This document shows, in pieces, positions 39,476 to 49,414 of a stretch of DNA of 64,000 nt (positions are counted from its first letter, which is position 1; the number at the start of each line of letters is the position of its first letter). Made by a program: the position numbers and the translations under genes. Location of the stretch: positions 22,321 through 86,320 of the forward strand of contig JAQXVY010000004.1 of NCBI GenBank assembly GCA_029225165.1. The letters are read 5' to 3'. The notes under the pieces were generated by a model that saw only the letters and a list, made by a program, of their open reading frames with translations, was not told the origin of the DNA and did not search any database. This DNA is from Oscillospiraceae bacterium. GTDB taxonomy: Bacteria > Bacillota > Clostridia > Oscillospirales > Acutalibacteraceae.

Positions 39476-39708
39476 CAATTTTGTATTATTTGACTGGACA
39501 AATCACACTATATGTAGTAAAATATTTCAGTAGTGTAATTAAGGTTACAAAAACACAATCGATTGTGTTACAAATCGGTTGCAAATAAATACATATAGTA
39601 TTTTCTTATTTTTCTTTATTTGAATTTTTGGTGAGATAACGAACCTATATATCACAATATGTAGATTGTTGTCTTTTTGGTATATAAGATATTGCAGGGA
39701 AGTTTAAT

Positions 39709-40227
39709 ATGACATTTTTTAAAGACAATAATGCATATGATATATCGTTCTTTGATACGGACAGCACAGCAAGGGATATTTCCTATAGCCCTGAGCCTGT
39801 TCGTAAGAAAAAGGGCAAAGTGGTTAGAATGCCACGCAGAAAAAGAGAACAGAATAGACGACGCAAGCACAATCCTCTTAAGTTAGCTGTTGGATTTGCA
39901 CTTTCTGCTATTGTTGTTGCTGTTGTTGCCACCATGATCTATGGTCAGGTACAGCTTACCGAGCTTAATCAAAATATTGCCGATGCTCAGGATATGCTGG
40001 AGAACAGCCAAAGCGAGTACACTCAAATGCAGATGAAAGTTGACGCAAAGTACACAACTGCTATTGTAGAGGAGTATGCACAGGACAAGCTGGGAATGTA
40101 CAAGGCTTCCAACAGTCAAAAGGAATTTGTGGATCTTTCCAGCGGAGATAAAGCAGAGGTTGTGTCCGATGCTGATAAAAGTATCTTTGATACTATTGCG
40201 GATGCAATATCCTCTCTGTGGTCATAA
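39709..40227 (+). CDS. FtsL-like cell division protein
   Basis: Single TM plus coiled coil (LTELNQNIADAQDMLENSQSEYTQMQMKV), position between rsmH and ftsI. Confidence 0.75.
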   Translation: MTFFKDNNAYDISFFDTDSTARDISYSPEPVRKKKGKVVRMPRRKREQNRRRKHNPLKLAVGFALSAIVVAVVATMIYGQVQLTELNQNIADAQDMLENSQSEYTQMQMKVDAKYTTAIVEEYAQDKLGMYKASNSQKEFVDLSSGDKAEVVSDADKSIFDTIADAISSLWS

Positions 40228-40329
40228 GTGGGACAGTTATGTAATAAGATTATAGAGGGTAACAAGAGTTGAGATTAGGCGAATCTTAACTCTTTTTCCG
40301 TATTTATTGAAAAGAAAGGAGCAGATAAA

Positions 40330-42573
40330 ATGTCAAAGCCAAAGCCGGGTGCAGCCCAAACACTTAGCCGAAGGTCTGCCTTACTGCTCATTATTCTTAT
40401 ATTGTTAGGTTTTGGAGCGGCAATTTGCCGTATTGCATTTTTGCAGATTGTAAAGGGCGAGGAGCTTAGCCAAAAGGCTGTTGAGCAACAGCTTCACGAC
40501 ACAGAAATATCTGCAAAAAGAGGTACAATTTACGACAGAAACGGAAAGCCACTTGCACAGAGTGCCTCTGTGTGGAGGGTTGTAATGGCTCCTGCATATT
40601 TTGAAGAAGATGAACAGAGGGAGTATGTTGCCGAGAATCTTGCAAAAATCCTTGACCTTAACTATGAGGATGTTTTAGAGGAAACAAAGCAAAATTCCTA
40701 CTATGTCAATGTTAAGAGAAAGATTGAAAGTGAAGAAAGGGAGCAAATCCTAAAGCTTCAGGATAAGATTGAAGAAGAATACGGCATAAAAAATGTAATA
40801 GATTTGCTTGATGATTACAAAAGATATTACCCATACAACGAACTTGCATCTTCCGTAATCGGTTTTACCGGTGCGGACGACCAAGGTCTTGAGGGAGTTG
40901 AATATCAGTACAACAAGTACCTCTCCGGTACAAAGGGCAGACTTGTTTCTGCAAGGAACTCAAGGGGTGCGGATATGCCCTTTGAGTATGAACAGAATAT
41001 TGAGGCAGAGGACGGAAATAATATTGTTCTCACAATAGACGAAACTGTTCAGGCTATCTGCGAAAAATATATGGCTCAAAATATACAGGACTTTAATGTA
41101 TATAACCGTGGCTGTGCAATAATGATGGATGTAAATACCGGTGAAATTATTGCAATGGCAACTGTGGGAGGCTTTGACCTTAACGAGCCATACACCATTG
41201 CAGATAAGGAAACGAAGAAAGAGATTGACGCAATAACCGACGAAAAAAAGAAGAATAAAGCCATTAGCGAGGCACTTACAAAGCAATGGAGAAACAAGGC
41301 AATTTCCGACACCTATTATCCCGGTTCTGTATTTAAGATAATCACATCTTCAATGGGACTTGAGGAGGGCGTAATCTCCACAGACGACACCTTCTTCTGC
41401 TCAGGCGGAATGACTGTGGGCGACAGGGAAATCCACTGTCACGATACTAACGGTCACGGCACACAAACCTTTGAACAGGCTATTATCAACTCCTGTAACC
41501 CTGCATTTATGCAGATTGGCGCAAAGATTGGTGCAGAAAAGTTTTGGGAGTATTATCAGGCTTTCGGCTTTTCTGAATTGACAGGAATTGACCTGCCAGG
41601 CGAAAGTGACGACATATTCTTCTCCCAAGACGGTTCAATGCTTGTAACCGACCTTGCAGTTGCATCCTTTGGTCAGAACTTCTCAATCACGCCTATTCAG
41701 ATGATAACTGCTGTTGCCTCCGTTGCCAACGGAGGAAATCTTGTTCAGCCCCATGTGGTTAAGCAGATTCAGGACAGCAAGGGAAATGTTATCAAGAACT
41801 TTGATACAAAGGTAAAAAGAAAAGTAATCTCAGGTGATGTTTCGGAAACCCTAAACGGAATACTTGAAAGAAACTCCAAACAGGGCGGAGTAAAGGCAGG
41901 ATATGTTGCAGGTTACAGAGTAGCAGGAAAAACCGGTACATCGGAAAAAAAGGTTGACTTAAACGATGACGGCGAGGAGGACTATATCGCATCATTCCTG
42001 GGCTATGCCCCTGCCGATAACCCAAAGTATGCAATGCTGATGTTCTTCGACACACCTGTGGGCGGCGCTTACTATGGCTCAATTGTATCAGCGCCTGTGT
42101 TCTCGTCTATTATGGAGGAGGTTTTGCCTTATCTTGAGGTTGAAACAGAATATACAGACGAGGAGCTGGAGAATATCGACAGCGTAGCCGGTATATATTC
42201 CGGCCTTACACCAAGCGAGGCTGAACAACAGGTTCAAAGCGACAATTTGGTGGCTGTAATAAAGGGAACAGGAGAAAAGGTTATAGCTCAGGTTCCCGAG
42301 GCGGGTGCATCCGTTCCAAACGGAGGAACAGTTGTGCTTTACACAGACGAAAGCTCAGCAAAGGAAACTGTTGAGGTTCCTAACCTAATCGGGTACAGTC
42401 TTAGCGAGGTAAACAATGTGGCGGCAGCATACGGACTGAATGTTTCGGTTAAGGGTGCGTCAACCACAAGTGACGCTTTGTCAACTCAGCAAAGCTTGCC
42501 TGAGGGTACAAAGGTAAGTGAGGGTACTGTGGTGACGGTAACATTTGCGGCACAAACAGGTATTGCGGACTGA
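40330..42573 (+). CDS. Penicillin-binding protein 2 (FtsI/SpoVD type) with PASTA domains
   Basis: Transpeptidase YYPGSVFKIITS, SCNPAF, GKTGTSEK; C-terminal PASTA repeats. Confidence 0.93.
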   Translation: MSKPKPGAAQTLSRRSALLLIILILLGFGAAICRIAFLQIVKGEELSQKAVEQQLHDTEISAKRGTIYDRNGKPLAQSASVWRVVMAPAYFEEDEQREYVAENLAKILDLNYEDVLEETKQNSYYVNVKRKIESEEREQILKLQDKIEEEYGIKNVIDLLDDYKRYYPYNELASSVIGFTGADDQGLEGVEYQYNKYLSGTKGRLVSARNSRGADMPFEYEQNIEAEDGNNIVLTIDETVQAICEKYMAQNIQDFNVYNRGCAIMMDVNTGEIIAMATVGGFDLNEPYTIADKETKKEIDAITDEKKKNKAISEALTKQWRNKAISDTYYPGSVFKIITSSMGLEEGVISTDDTFFCSGGMTVGDREIHCHDTNGHGTQTFEQAIINSCNPAFMQIGAKIGAEKFWEYYQAFGFSELTGIDLPGESDDIFFSQDGSMLVTDLAVASFGQNFSITPIQMITAVASVANGGNLVQPHVVKQIQDSKGNVIKNFDTKVKRKVISGDVSETLNGILERNSKQGGVKAGYVAGYRVAGKTGTSEKKVDLNDDGEEDYIASFLGYAPADNPKYAMLMFFDTPVGGAYYGSIVSAPVFSSIMEEVLPYLEVETEYTDEELENIDSVAGIYSGLTPSEAEQQVQSDNLVAVIKGTGEKVIAQVPEAGASVPNGGTVVLYTDESSAKETVEVPNLIGYSLSEVNNVAAAYGLNVSVKGASTTSDALSTQQSLPEGTKVSEGTVVTVTFAAQTGIAD

Positions 42574-42596
42574 CGAAGGGATAGTGAACTTTAGGC

Positions 42597-43028
42597 TTGA
42601 ATAATCAAATTGTAATTAAGGGTGACTCACCTGACAAAAAAGAAGTAGAAATGCTTTTGAAAAACTGCGTCAGCAGTCAGTCACTTGAAACTAAAGTCCC
42701 TGTAACCCTTGTCCTTGACAACGCTTATCACGATTTTGACATCAAGGGTGCTTTGGCTGTTCCTGCATCTAACAAAATGTATGACGGTGGGGAAAAGCTG
42801 ACATATTCAACAGTAAATCAAAGTGCTGATGTTGTTGGACTGAATATTCAGGACAGAGAAAATCAAAGGTGCTTTGAACTGCTTTACGGAGCAGAAATGG
42901 GCAGAATTTTTGTAAGTAAAAGCAAGGATATTGCCATTCCCTCTGTAGTAGCGGCGGCGTCTGCTTTAATAGCAGGGAAAATTCCGGTAAAAAAGGTTAT
43001 TGAGGAAATCAATAATCAATTAAAATAA
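42597..43028 (+). CDS. Uncharacterised 143-aa protein inside the dcw cluster (TTG start)
   Basis: Open frame filling the ftsI-mraY gap in operon orientation; no recognised family. Confidence 0.7.
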   Translation: MNNQIVIKGDSPDKKEVEMLLKNCVSSQSLETKVPVTLVLDNAYHDFDIKGALAVPASNKMYDGGEKLTYSTVNQSADVVGLNIQDRENQRCFELLYGAEMGRIFVSKSKDIAIPSVVAAASALIAGKIPVKKVIEEINNQLK

Positions 43029-43054
43029 AAGAAGTATTAAATGAGGTGAGTTAG

Positions 43055-44086
43055 ATGTTAAACGGTATATGGGCGGCATTGGCGGCTGTGGTTGCCTTTG
43101 CTATCTCGGCGGCAGTTGGAAAGGTTCTTATTCCGGCGTTGCACAAGTTAAAATACGGTCAAACCATTTTGGATATAGGACCTTCCTGGCATAAGAAGAA
43201 AGAGGGTACTCCAACAATGGGCGGAATAATGTTTATCATCGCCATTGTTGTTTCAACAGCGGTTGTCACAACCTGTTTAGCCCTCTTTGGAAGTATTTAC
43301 GAGCCAACAGGATACTCCTTTGGCAAGGAAGTATTTATGATGATAGTAAGCCTTGCTATGGCGTTTTTGTACGGTGCAGTAGGCTTTTTGGACGACTACA
43401 TCAAGGTTGTTAAAAAGAGAAACCTTGGACTTACAGCAAAGCAGAAGCTGGGTTTTCAGTTTGGAATAGCCATTGCATATGTAGCCGTTAACGCATTTTT
43501 CGGCTACGGCAGCAAAACTTATATTCCGTTTTTGGGAACAGTTGACTTTGGCAGCTTTGCCATTGTGTATTATATAATCAGCGTTATCGTAATCGTGGGC
43601 ATTGTAAACGCAGTTAACCTTGCTGACGGAATTGACGGACTTGTAGGCTCGGAAACTTTCTTTGTAGCGCTGTTCTATATGATTGTTGCAAGCATTATGT
43701 CCAGTCCTGCAACAACTGTGCTTTCCTCAGCAATTGCAGGTGGATGCCTTGGATTTTTGATTTGGAACTTTAACCCTGCAAAGGTGTTTATGGGCGACAC
43801 AGGCTCTTTGTTCCTTGGCGGTGCTGTTTGCGCTATGGCTTTTGCAATGAATATGCCTGTAATCCTAATACCGATGGCTTTGGTATATATCATTGAAATG
43901 CTTTCGGTTATTTTGCAGGTTTCATACTTTAAATTAACTCACGGAAAAAGACTTTTCAAAATGAGCCCTATTCATCATCACTTTGAAAAATGTGGTTGGA
44001 GCGAAACAAAAATTGTAGTTGTTTTCAGCTCCTTTACTGTGGTTGTTGGTATAATTGTTACAGCCTTAGTAATTTTAGGACTTTGA
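43055..44086 (+). CDS. mraY: Phospho-N-acetylmuramoyl-pentapeptide transferase
   Basis: KKEGTPTMGGIMF, FLDDYIKV, NLADGIDGL, FMGDTGSLFLGG, SPIHHHFE. Confidence 0.96.
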   Translation: MLNGIWAALAAVVAFAISAAVGKVLIPALHKLKYGQTILDIGPSWHKKKEGTPTMGGIMFIIAIVVSTAVVTTCLALFGSIYEPTGYSFGKEVFMMIVSLAMAFLYGAVGFLDDYIKVVKKRNLGLTAKQKLGFQFGIAIAYVAVNAFFGYGSKTYIPFLGTVDFGSFAIVYYIISVIVIVGIVNAVNLADGIDGLVGSETFFVALFYMIVASIMSSPATTVLSSAIAGGCLGFLIWNFNPAKVFMGDTGSLFLGGAVCAMAFAMNMPVILIPMALVYIIEMLSVILQVSYFKLTHGKRLFKMSPIHHHFEKCGWSETKIVVVFSSFTVVVGIIVTALVILGL

Positions 44087-44123
44087 TTTATCATATATAT
44101 GGTTAGTAGAAAGGAGGAGCGTA

Positions 44124-45365
44124 ATGTCAACACAAACCTTGAAGAGAATGTCGTCGGAAAGACAGCGTACCTCAAAAAGCTACAATAGAAAAAGAGGAAC
44201 AGTTAACTCAAAAACTCCTCCAAAGGGTAGAAAAAAACACCTTTCCCTATTTTCTGTGGGTATGGGTATTGACCTGCCCTTTTTGATAATAATTCTGTTG
44301 CTCCTTGTAATCGGCCTTATTATGATGTTTTCTGCATCCTATCCGGTTGCATACTACAACAACGGCGACAGCCTGTATTTTCTCAAAAGACAGCTTATGT
44401 TTGCCGCTATCGGCATAACACTGATGTTAGGTATTTCCTACATAGATTATCACATACTTCACCATCTGGCATACATTTTTTTGGGGATTTCCTATTTCGC
44501 CCTTGTTCTGGTGCTTATACTTCCTCCGGTTCAAAATGTGCACCGTTGGGTTGGTGTTGGCGGTTACGGTATTCAGGCGTCGGAGTTTTCAAAATTTGCA
44601 ATAGTTCTTTTCCTTGCCCGTTGGGGTAGCTTGTACTACGAAAAAATGAATACGATAAAGTACGGTGTAATGCCTGCTTTAACTGTGTTTGTCAGCACAG
44701 CCCTTTTGCTTGTTCTTGAGCCTCACTACTCAGGCATAGTTATTGTGCTTTTGCTTACGGTTATGATGCTGTTCCTTTCGGGTATTAAAACAAGGTGGCT
44801 TGTTATGGCATTTATAGCCGCCGGAGTGGCTTTCCTTATTGCTTGGGCAACAGGAATTTTGTCATATGCTATGACCCGAATGGAGGGCTGGGGTCAGGCG
44901 CTTGAATATACAAACGAAAAAATGTGGCAAACAACTTGGCAGACAAGAAACAGCCTTTATGCAATAGGCTCCGGAGGATTTTTCGGATTGGGACTTGGCA
45001 ACTCAAGGCAAAAGTATTTGTACCTTCCTGAGCCTCAAAACGACTTTATCTTCGCTATTGTGTGCGAAGAGCTTGGACTTATGGGAGCTATTGTAATTTT
45101 GGCTATATTTGCTTTTCTGGTTTACAGGGGTATTTTTATTTCCCTGCGTGCTCCCGACCGTTTCGGCAGACTTCTGGGAATAGGCTTAACCTCCCAAATC
45201 GGAATACAGGTTATTCTTAATATATTCGTTATTACAGACTGGTTGCCAAACACAGGCATCAGCTTGCCCTTCTTCTCCTACGGAGGAAGTTCGCTGATAG
45301 TACTTTTGGCACAGATGGGTGTTGTGCTTTCCATATCACGACATTCAAATATTGAAAAAGCATAA
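44124..45365 (+). CDS. ftsW: SEDS-family peptidoglycan polymerase FtsW
   Basis: LPEPQNDFIFAIVCEELG and NTGISLPFFSYGGSSL. Confidence 0.93.
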   Translation: MSTQTLKRMSSERQRTSKSYNRKRGTVNSKTPPKGRKKHLSLFSVGMGIDLPFLIIILLLLVIGLIMMFSASYPVAYYNNGDSLYFLKRQLMFAAIGITLMLGISYIDYHILHHLAYIFLGISYFALVLVLILPPVQNVHRWVGVGGYGIQASEFSKFAIVLFLARWGSLYYEKMNTIKYGVMPALTVFVSTALLLVLEPHYSGIVIVLLLTVMMLFLSGIKTRWLVMAFIAAGVAFLIAWATGILSYAMTRMEGWGQALEYTNEKMWQTTWQTRNSLYAIGSGGFFGLGLGNSRQKYLYLPEPQNDFIFAIVCEELGLMGAIVILAIFAFLVYRGIFISLRAPDRFGRLLGIGLTSQIGIQVILNIFVITDWLPNTGISLPFFSYGGSSLIVLLAQMGVVLSISRHSNIEKA

Positions 45366-45377
45366 TGAGGTGAAAAA

Positions 45378-46496
45378 ATGAGGATTCTTTTTGCAGGTGG
45401 CGGAACAGCAGGCCACATCAACCCTGCTTTGGCTATTGCAGGTTATGTAAAAAAACAAAATCCCAATGCCGAAATACTCTTTGTAGGCAACAAAGGCGGT
45501 ATGGAGGAAAGGCTTGTTCCTCACGCAGGATTTAACTTTAAGTCCATTGTTATCAGCGGATTCAGAAGAAGCTTTGGGGTAAAGGCTGTTGGACACAACA
45601 TAGCAACAGTTAAGAGAATGTTTACATCCTCTGTTGCCTCAAAAAAGATTATAAAGGAATTTAAGCCGGATTTGTGTGTCGGCACAGGAGGATATGTCAG
45701 CGGTCCTGTACTTCGCACAGCGGCAAAGATGGGTATTCCAATCATTATTCACGAGCAAAACGCATATCCCGGAGTAACAACAAAAATGCTCTCAAAGCTG
45801 GCTAAAAAGGTAATGATTGCTATTCCCGATGCAAAAAAGTATCTGGATAAAAGCCTTGACTTTGTTGTAACAGGCAACCCTGTAAGACAGGAGATTTTGT
45901 CTGCCCACAGAGATGAGGCAAGGAAAGAGCTTGGCCTTGATGAAAGACCTGTTGTGCTTTCCTTTGGAGGCTCCTTGGGTGCAAGAAAAATAAACGAAAA
46001 CCTTGCCGACCTTATTGCCCGCAGCGGTAAGGACGGAAAGTATCAGCATATTCACGCCTACGGTCAGTACGGAAAGTGGTTCCCTGACCTTGTTAAGGAA
46101 AAGGGTGTGGATATAGAAAAATGTTCAAACCTTGACATAAGAGAATATATAAACAATATGGCAACCTGCCTTGCTGCGGCAGATGTGGTTATTTCAAGAG
46201 CCGGTGCAATTACCCTATCTGAAATTCAGGCACAGGGTAAGCCGGCGGTGCTTATTCCCTCACCTAATGTTGCAGAAAATCATCAGTACCACAATGCAAT
46301 GGCGCTGGTAAATAAAAAGGCAGCAGAAATTATTGAGGAAAAGGATTTAACACCAAGCCTTCTTATCAAGAAGGTGGATAAGCTACTTGGAAGTAAAGAG
46401 GTACTTGAAGAATACAGTAAAAACGCCGGAAAAATGGCTATTGTTGATGCCAACGAAAGGATTTATCAGGTTATTCAAGAGGTAATTTCAAGGTAG
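45378..46496 (+). CDS. murG: UDP-GlcNAc:lipid I GlcNAc transferase
   Basis: MRILFAGGGTAGHINPALAIA, GTGGYVSGPV, HEQNAYPGVTTK. Confidence 0.96.
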   Translation: MRILFAGGGTAGHINPALAIAGYVKKQNPNAEILFVGNKGGMEERLVPHAGFNFKSIVISGFRRSFGVKAVGHNIATVKRMFTSSVASKKIIKEFKPDLCVGTGGYVSGPVLRTAAKMGIPIIIHEQNAYPGVTTKMLSKLAKKVMIAIPDAKKYLDKSLDFVVTGNPVRQEILSAHRDEARKELGLDERPVVLSFGGSLGARKINENLADLIARSGKDGKYQHIHAYGQYGKWFPDLVKEKGVDIEKCSNLDIREYINNMATCLAAADVVISRAGAITLSEIQAQGKPAVLIPSPNVAENHQYHNAMALVNKKAAEIIEEKDLTPSLLIKKVDKLLGSKEVLEEYSKNAGKMAIVDANERIYQVIQEVISR

Positions 46497-46554
46497 CACA
46501 ATTATCAATTCCCGTCATAAAATATGGAGCAATGGTTTCATTATTTTGTAAAGG

Positions 46555-47817
46555 GTGTTGTTTGTGGCTAAGCTGATTGTTGAGGGCGGTAATAAAATAA
46601 AAGGTCAGGTGGATGTTCAAGGGGCTAAAAACAGCGCCTTGCCAATGCTTTCCGCCACCTTGCTTACAGAGGACGAAAGCATCCTTCACTGTTGTCCTCA
46701 AATCAGCGACATTGACGCAGCAATAAGAATTTTGCGTTACTTAGGGTGCAGTGCAAAAATGCACAACCATACTGTTGTTGTTGACAGCAGCGGTATGAAC
46801 AGATATGATATACCCGAAAATTTAATGAGGAAAATGCGTTCCTCCGTTGTATTTTTAGGTGCAATAATTGCCCGAACAGGCAGGGCAGAGCTGTACTTCC
46901 CCGGAGGATGTGAATTAGGACCCAGACCAATTGACTTGCACCTTGATTCCCTTAGGAAGATGGGTGTTTCAATTGATGAAAGGTTTGGGTGTATTTCCTG
47001 CAAGGTAAAGGATAACCTCCACGGTGCAAAGATTGTTTTGCCCTTTCCAAGTGTGGGTGCAACTGAAAATATTATCCTTGCGGCTGTACTTGCCAAGGGA
47101 ACAACTATTATAGCAAATGCCGCCCGTGAGCCTGAAATTATTGATTTGTGCGACTACCTTGTGAGATGCGGTGCCGAAATTTACGGTGCCGGTGAAAGCA
47201 CAATTATCATTTACGGTGTTGAAAAGCTTAAGGGTTCTGTTCACACCATTATTCCCGACAGAATTGTTGCAGCAACACTTATGGCTTGCTGTGCTGTAAC
47301 AGGTGGCGAAATTCTATTAAAGGGTATCATAACCGGTCACATAGAGTCCATAATTCCTCTGTTTGAGGAGATGGGATGTACAGTTGCCATAAAAGACGGC
47401 AATCTTCACCTTGTATGTCCCAAAAGGCTGAAAAGCTTTAAATATGCAAGGACAATGCCTTATCCCGGATTTCCCACAGACGCACAGGCGGTTATGATGT
47501 CTGTTGCAACTGTGGCACAGGGAACAACGGTATTTGTTGAAAATATATTTGAAAGCAGATACCGCCATGTTGAGGAGTTAACAAGGCTTGGCGCAAACAT
47601 CAAGGTTGCAAACAAGGTGGCTGTGGTTGAGGGTGTTGACAGACTCTTTGGCACAAAAGTGTCGGCTAAGGAGCTTAGAGGTGCAGCTTCACTTGTGGTT
47701 GCCGGTCTTAGAGCAGAGGGAATAACAGAGATTGACGGAATAAAATTTCTTGAAAGAGGTTACGAAAATCTTGAAGTAACCCTTACTGAATTAGGTGCAA
47801 ATATAAAGAAAGTATAA
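46555..47817 (+). CDS. murA: UDP-N-acetylglucosamine 1-carboxyvinyltransferase
   Basis: KIKGQVDVQGAKNSALPML, FPGGCELGPRPIDLHL, YPGFPTDAQAVMMS. Confidence 0.93.
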   Translation: MLFVAKLIVEGGNKIKGQVDVQGAKNSALPMLSATLLTEDESILHCCPQISDIDAAIRILRYLGCSAKMHNHTVVVDSSGMNRYDIPENLMRKMRSSVVFLGAIIARTGRAELYFPGGCELGPRPIDLHLDSLRKMGVSIDERFGCISCKVKDNLHGAKIVLPFPSVGATENIILAAVLAKGTTIIANAAREPEIIDLCDYLVRCGAEIYGAGESTIIIYGVEKLKGSVHTIIPDRIVAATLMACCAVTGGEILLKGIITGHIESIIPLFEEMGCTVAIKDGNLHLVCPKRLKSFKYARTMPYPGFPTDAQAVMMSVATVAQGTTVFVENIFESRYRHVEELTRLGANIKVANKVAVVEGVDRLFGTKVSAKELRGAASLVVAGLRAEGITEIDGIKFLERGYENLEVTLTELGANIKKV

Positions 47818-47827
47818 GGAAAGGGGT

Positions 47828-49231
47828 GTGAAAATGGCTAAGAAAAAATCTGCAAAAAGGAAAAATGCGGGCAAAATAGTCCTTGAGGATGACAGAAAAT
47901 CAAGGGGTAAAAGTGTAAAGACAAATTCCAAAAAGAAACCTGCCAAAAAGCCTGTTAACAGGGCACACAGATATGATGATTTTGACTACATCCGCCCCGG
48001 TCGTGACGTGGAATTTTCCCGTGGCATCGGAGATGTTAATATGCCGACTCCCCCTAAAGCTCAACCTGTTGACAGAACAAAGAAAAGGGTGGATAACAAG
48101 AAAAAGAAAGCCCCTCAAAACAAGAAAACAAAAATTCACAACAGAAACAAAGAATTTTTAGGAAAAAATGTTTCAGGCAGCGGAGTTTACGAGGACGAAT
48201 TTTACGATAACAAAACAAGGAAGAAGAAAAAGCCTTCATCCCAAAGCCACACAACCCGCCGTAGCCTCAAAATATTTACATATGCTGCTATTGTGGGTGT
48301 TGTGGTAGTTTTGGGCATCACACTTTCCCTTACAGTATTTTTCAAAACAGCCCAATTTGAGGTTAACGGAAAGACAAGATATGATAAACAGGAAATTATA
48401 AATGCCTGCGGAATTAAAGAGGGAGAAAATATTTTTATCGCCGACAAAAAGAGGGCGTCGGAAAATATAGTAAACGCCTTTCCGTATATCGCTCAGGCAG
48501 ATGTTTCCTTTGGCTTTCCCGACAGAATTGTAATTGATGTAACAGAGGGCAAAGCTAAATATATGGTGAAGTATGCCAAAAAGGAATTTTGCGTTGTTTC
48601 CAAAGAGGGCAGAATTTTAAAAATTGCAAAAAAGAAAATCGCCGATTTGCCCCTTGTTAAGGGCTTAACCCTAAAATCAAATGTTCCCGGAACATATGTG
48701 GAATACAGCGAAAAAAGTATGTCCACAGCACTTGAAGCTATTGTCAAAAGTGTAGATAATTGCGGACTGAAGGATTTGACAGAGATAAATGTTTCGGACA
48801 AGGCAAACCTGACCTTTACCTATGACGGCAGAGTGCTTGTAAAGCTTGGTGTTCCCGAGGATATTGACTACAAGGTGAGAACTGCTAAAGCCATAATTAC
48901 GGACAAGCTTGACCCCAATAATACAGGAATTATACAGGGTACTCTTGATGTTAGTCAGTGTAAGGAAACAAAGAGAAGTTACTTTAACGAAAAGTCCATT
49001 GTAACCTCGGTATCTGACAATAGCCAAACTGAAACAACTGCACCTGTACAGGATTACTATGCAGACCCAAATGCTTATGTTGATCCAAATGCATACGCAG
49101 ACCCCAACGCATACGCAGACCCAAATGCTTATGCAGACCCTAACGCATATGTTGACCCTAACGCATATGTTGACCCTAACACATATGTTGACCCTAATGC
49201 CTACACCGACCAAGGCGGAGCAGTGCAGTGA
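47828..49231 (+). CDS. FtsQ/DivIB-type cell division protein with C-terminal DPNAYx repeat tail
   Basis: Basic N-terminus, TM, POTRA-like FKTAQFEVNGKTRYDKQEIINACGIKEGENIF; position between murA and ftsZ. Confidence 0.85.
   Translation: MKMAKKKSAKRKNAGKIVLEDDRKSRGKSVKTNSKKKPAKKPVNRAHRYDDFDYIRPGRDVEFSRGIGDVNMPTPPKAQPVDRTKKRVDNKKKKAPQNKKTKIHNRNKEFLGKNVSGSGVYEDEFYDNKTRKKKKPSSQSHTTRRSLKIFTYAAIVGVVVVLGITLSLTVFFKTAQFEVNGKTRYDKQEIINACGIKEGENIFIADKKRASENIVNAFPYIAQADVSFGFPDRIVIDVTEGKAKYMVKYAKKEFCVVSKEGRILKIAKKKIADLPLVKGLTLKSNVPGTYVEYSEKSMSTALEAIVKSVDNCGLKDLTEINVSDKANLTFTYDGRVLVKLGVPEDIDYKVRTAKAIITDKLDPNNTGIIQGTLDVSQCKETKRSYFNEKSIVTSVSDNSQTETTAPVQDYYADPNAYVDPNAYADPNAYADPNAYADPNAYVDPNAYVDPNTYVDPNAYTDQGGAVQ
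49064..49207 (+). repeat. Eight in-frame 18-bp tandem repeats (DPNAYV/A)
   Basis: GAC/GAT CCN AAT/AAC GCN TAY GNN repeated within the ftsQ-like CDS. Confidence 0.9.
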
Positions 49232-49414
49232 AATAACGATGTATTTTGTCAAAAATATGATGTTAAACACCATATATAGATATGCTTTTGGAATTTTAAG
49301 ATAAACCCGAAAATTACTTGATTTTTTTGTGTAATTATGTTAACCTATACAATAGATATTCTATGAAAATAATAGATAGTTTTTTACATATAAGGTTGCA
49401 AGGAGGAAGTAAAA

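Noticed and set aside
48677-49273. 198-aa minus ORF rich in VRVNICVRVNICV
   Set aside because: Antisense of the ftsQ-like gene and its DPNAY repeats.
49059-49304. 81-aa ORF MQTQMLMLIQMHTQTPTHTQ
   Set aside because: Alternative frame of the DPNAY repeat tract.
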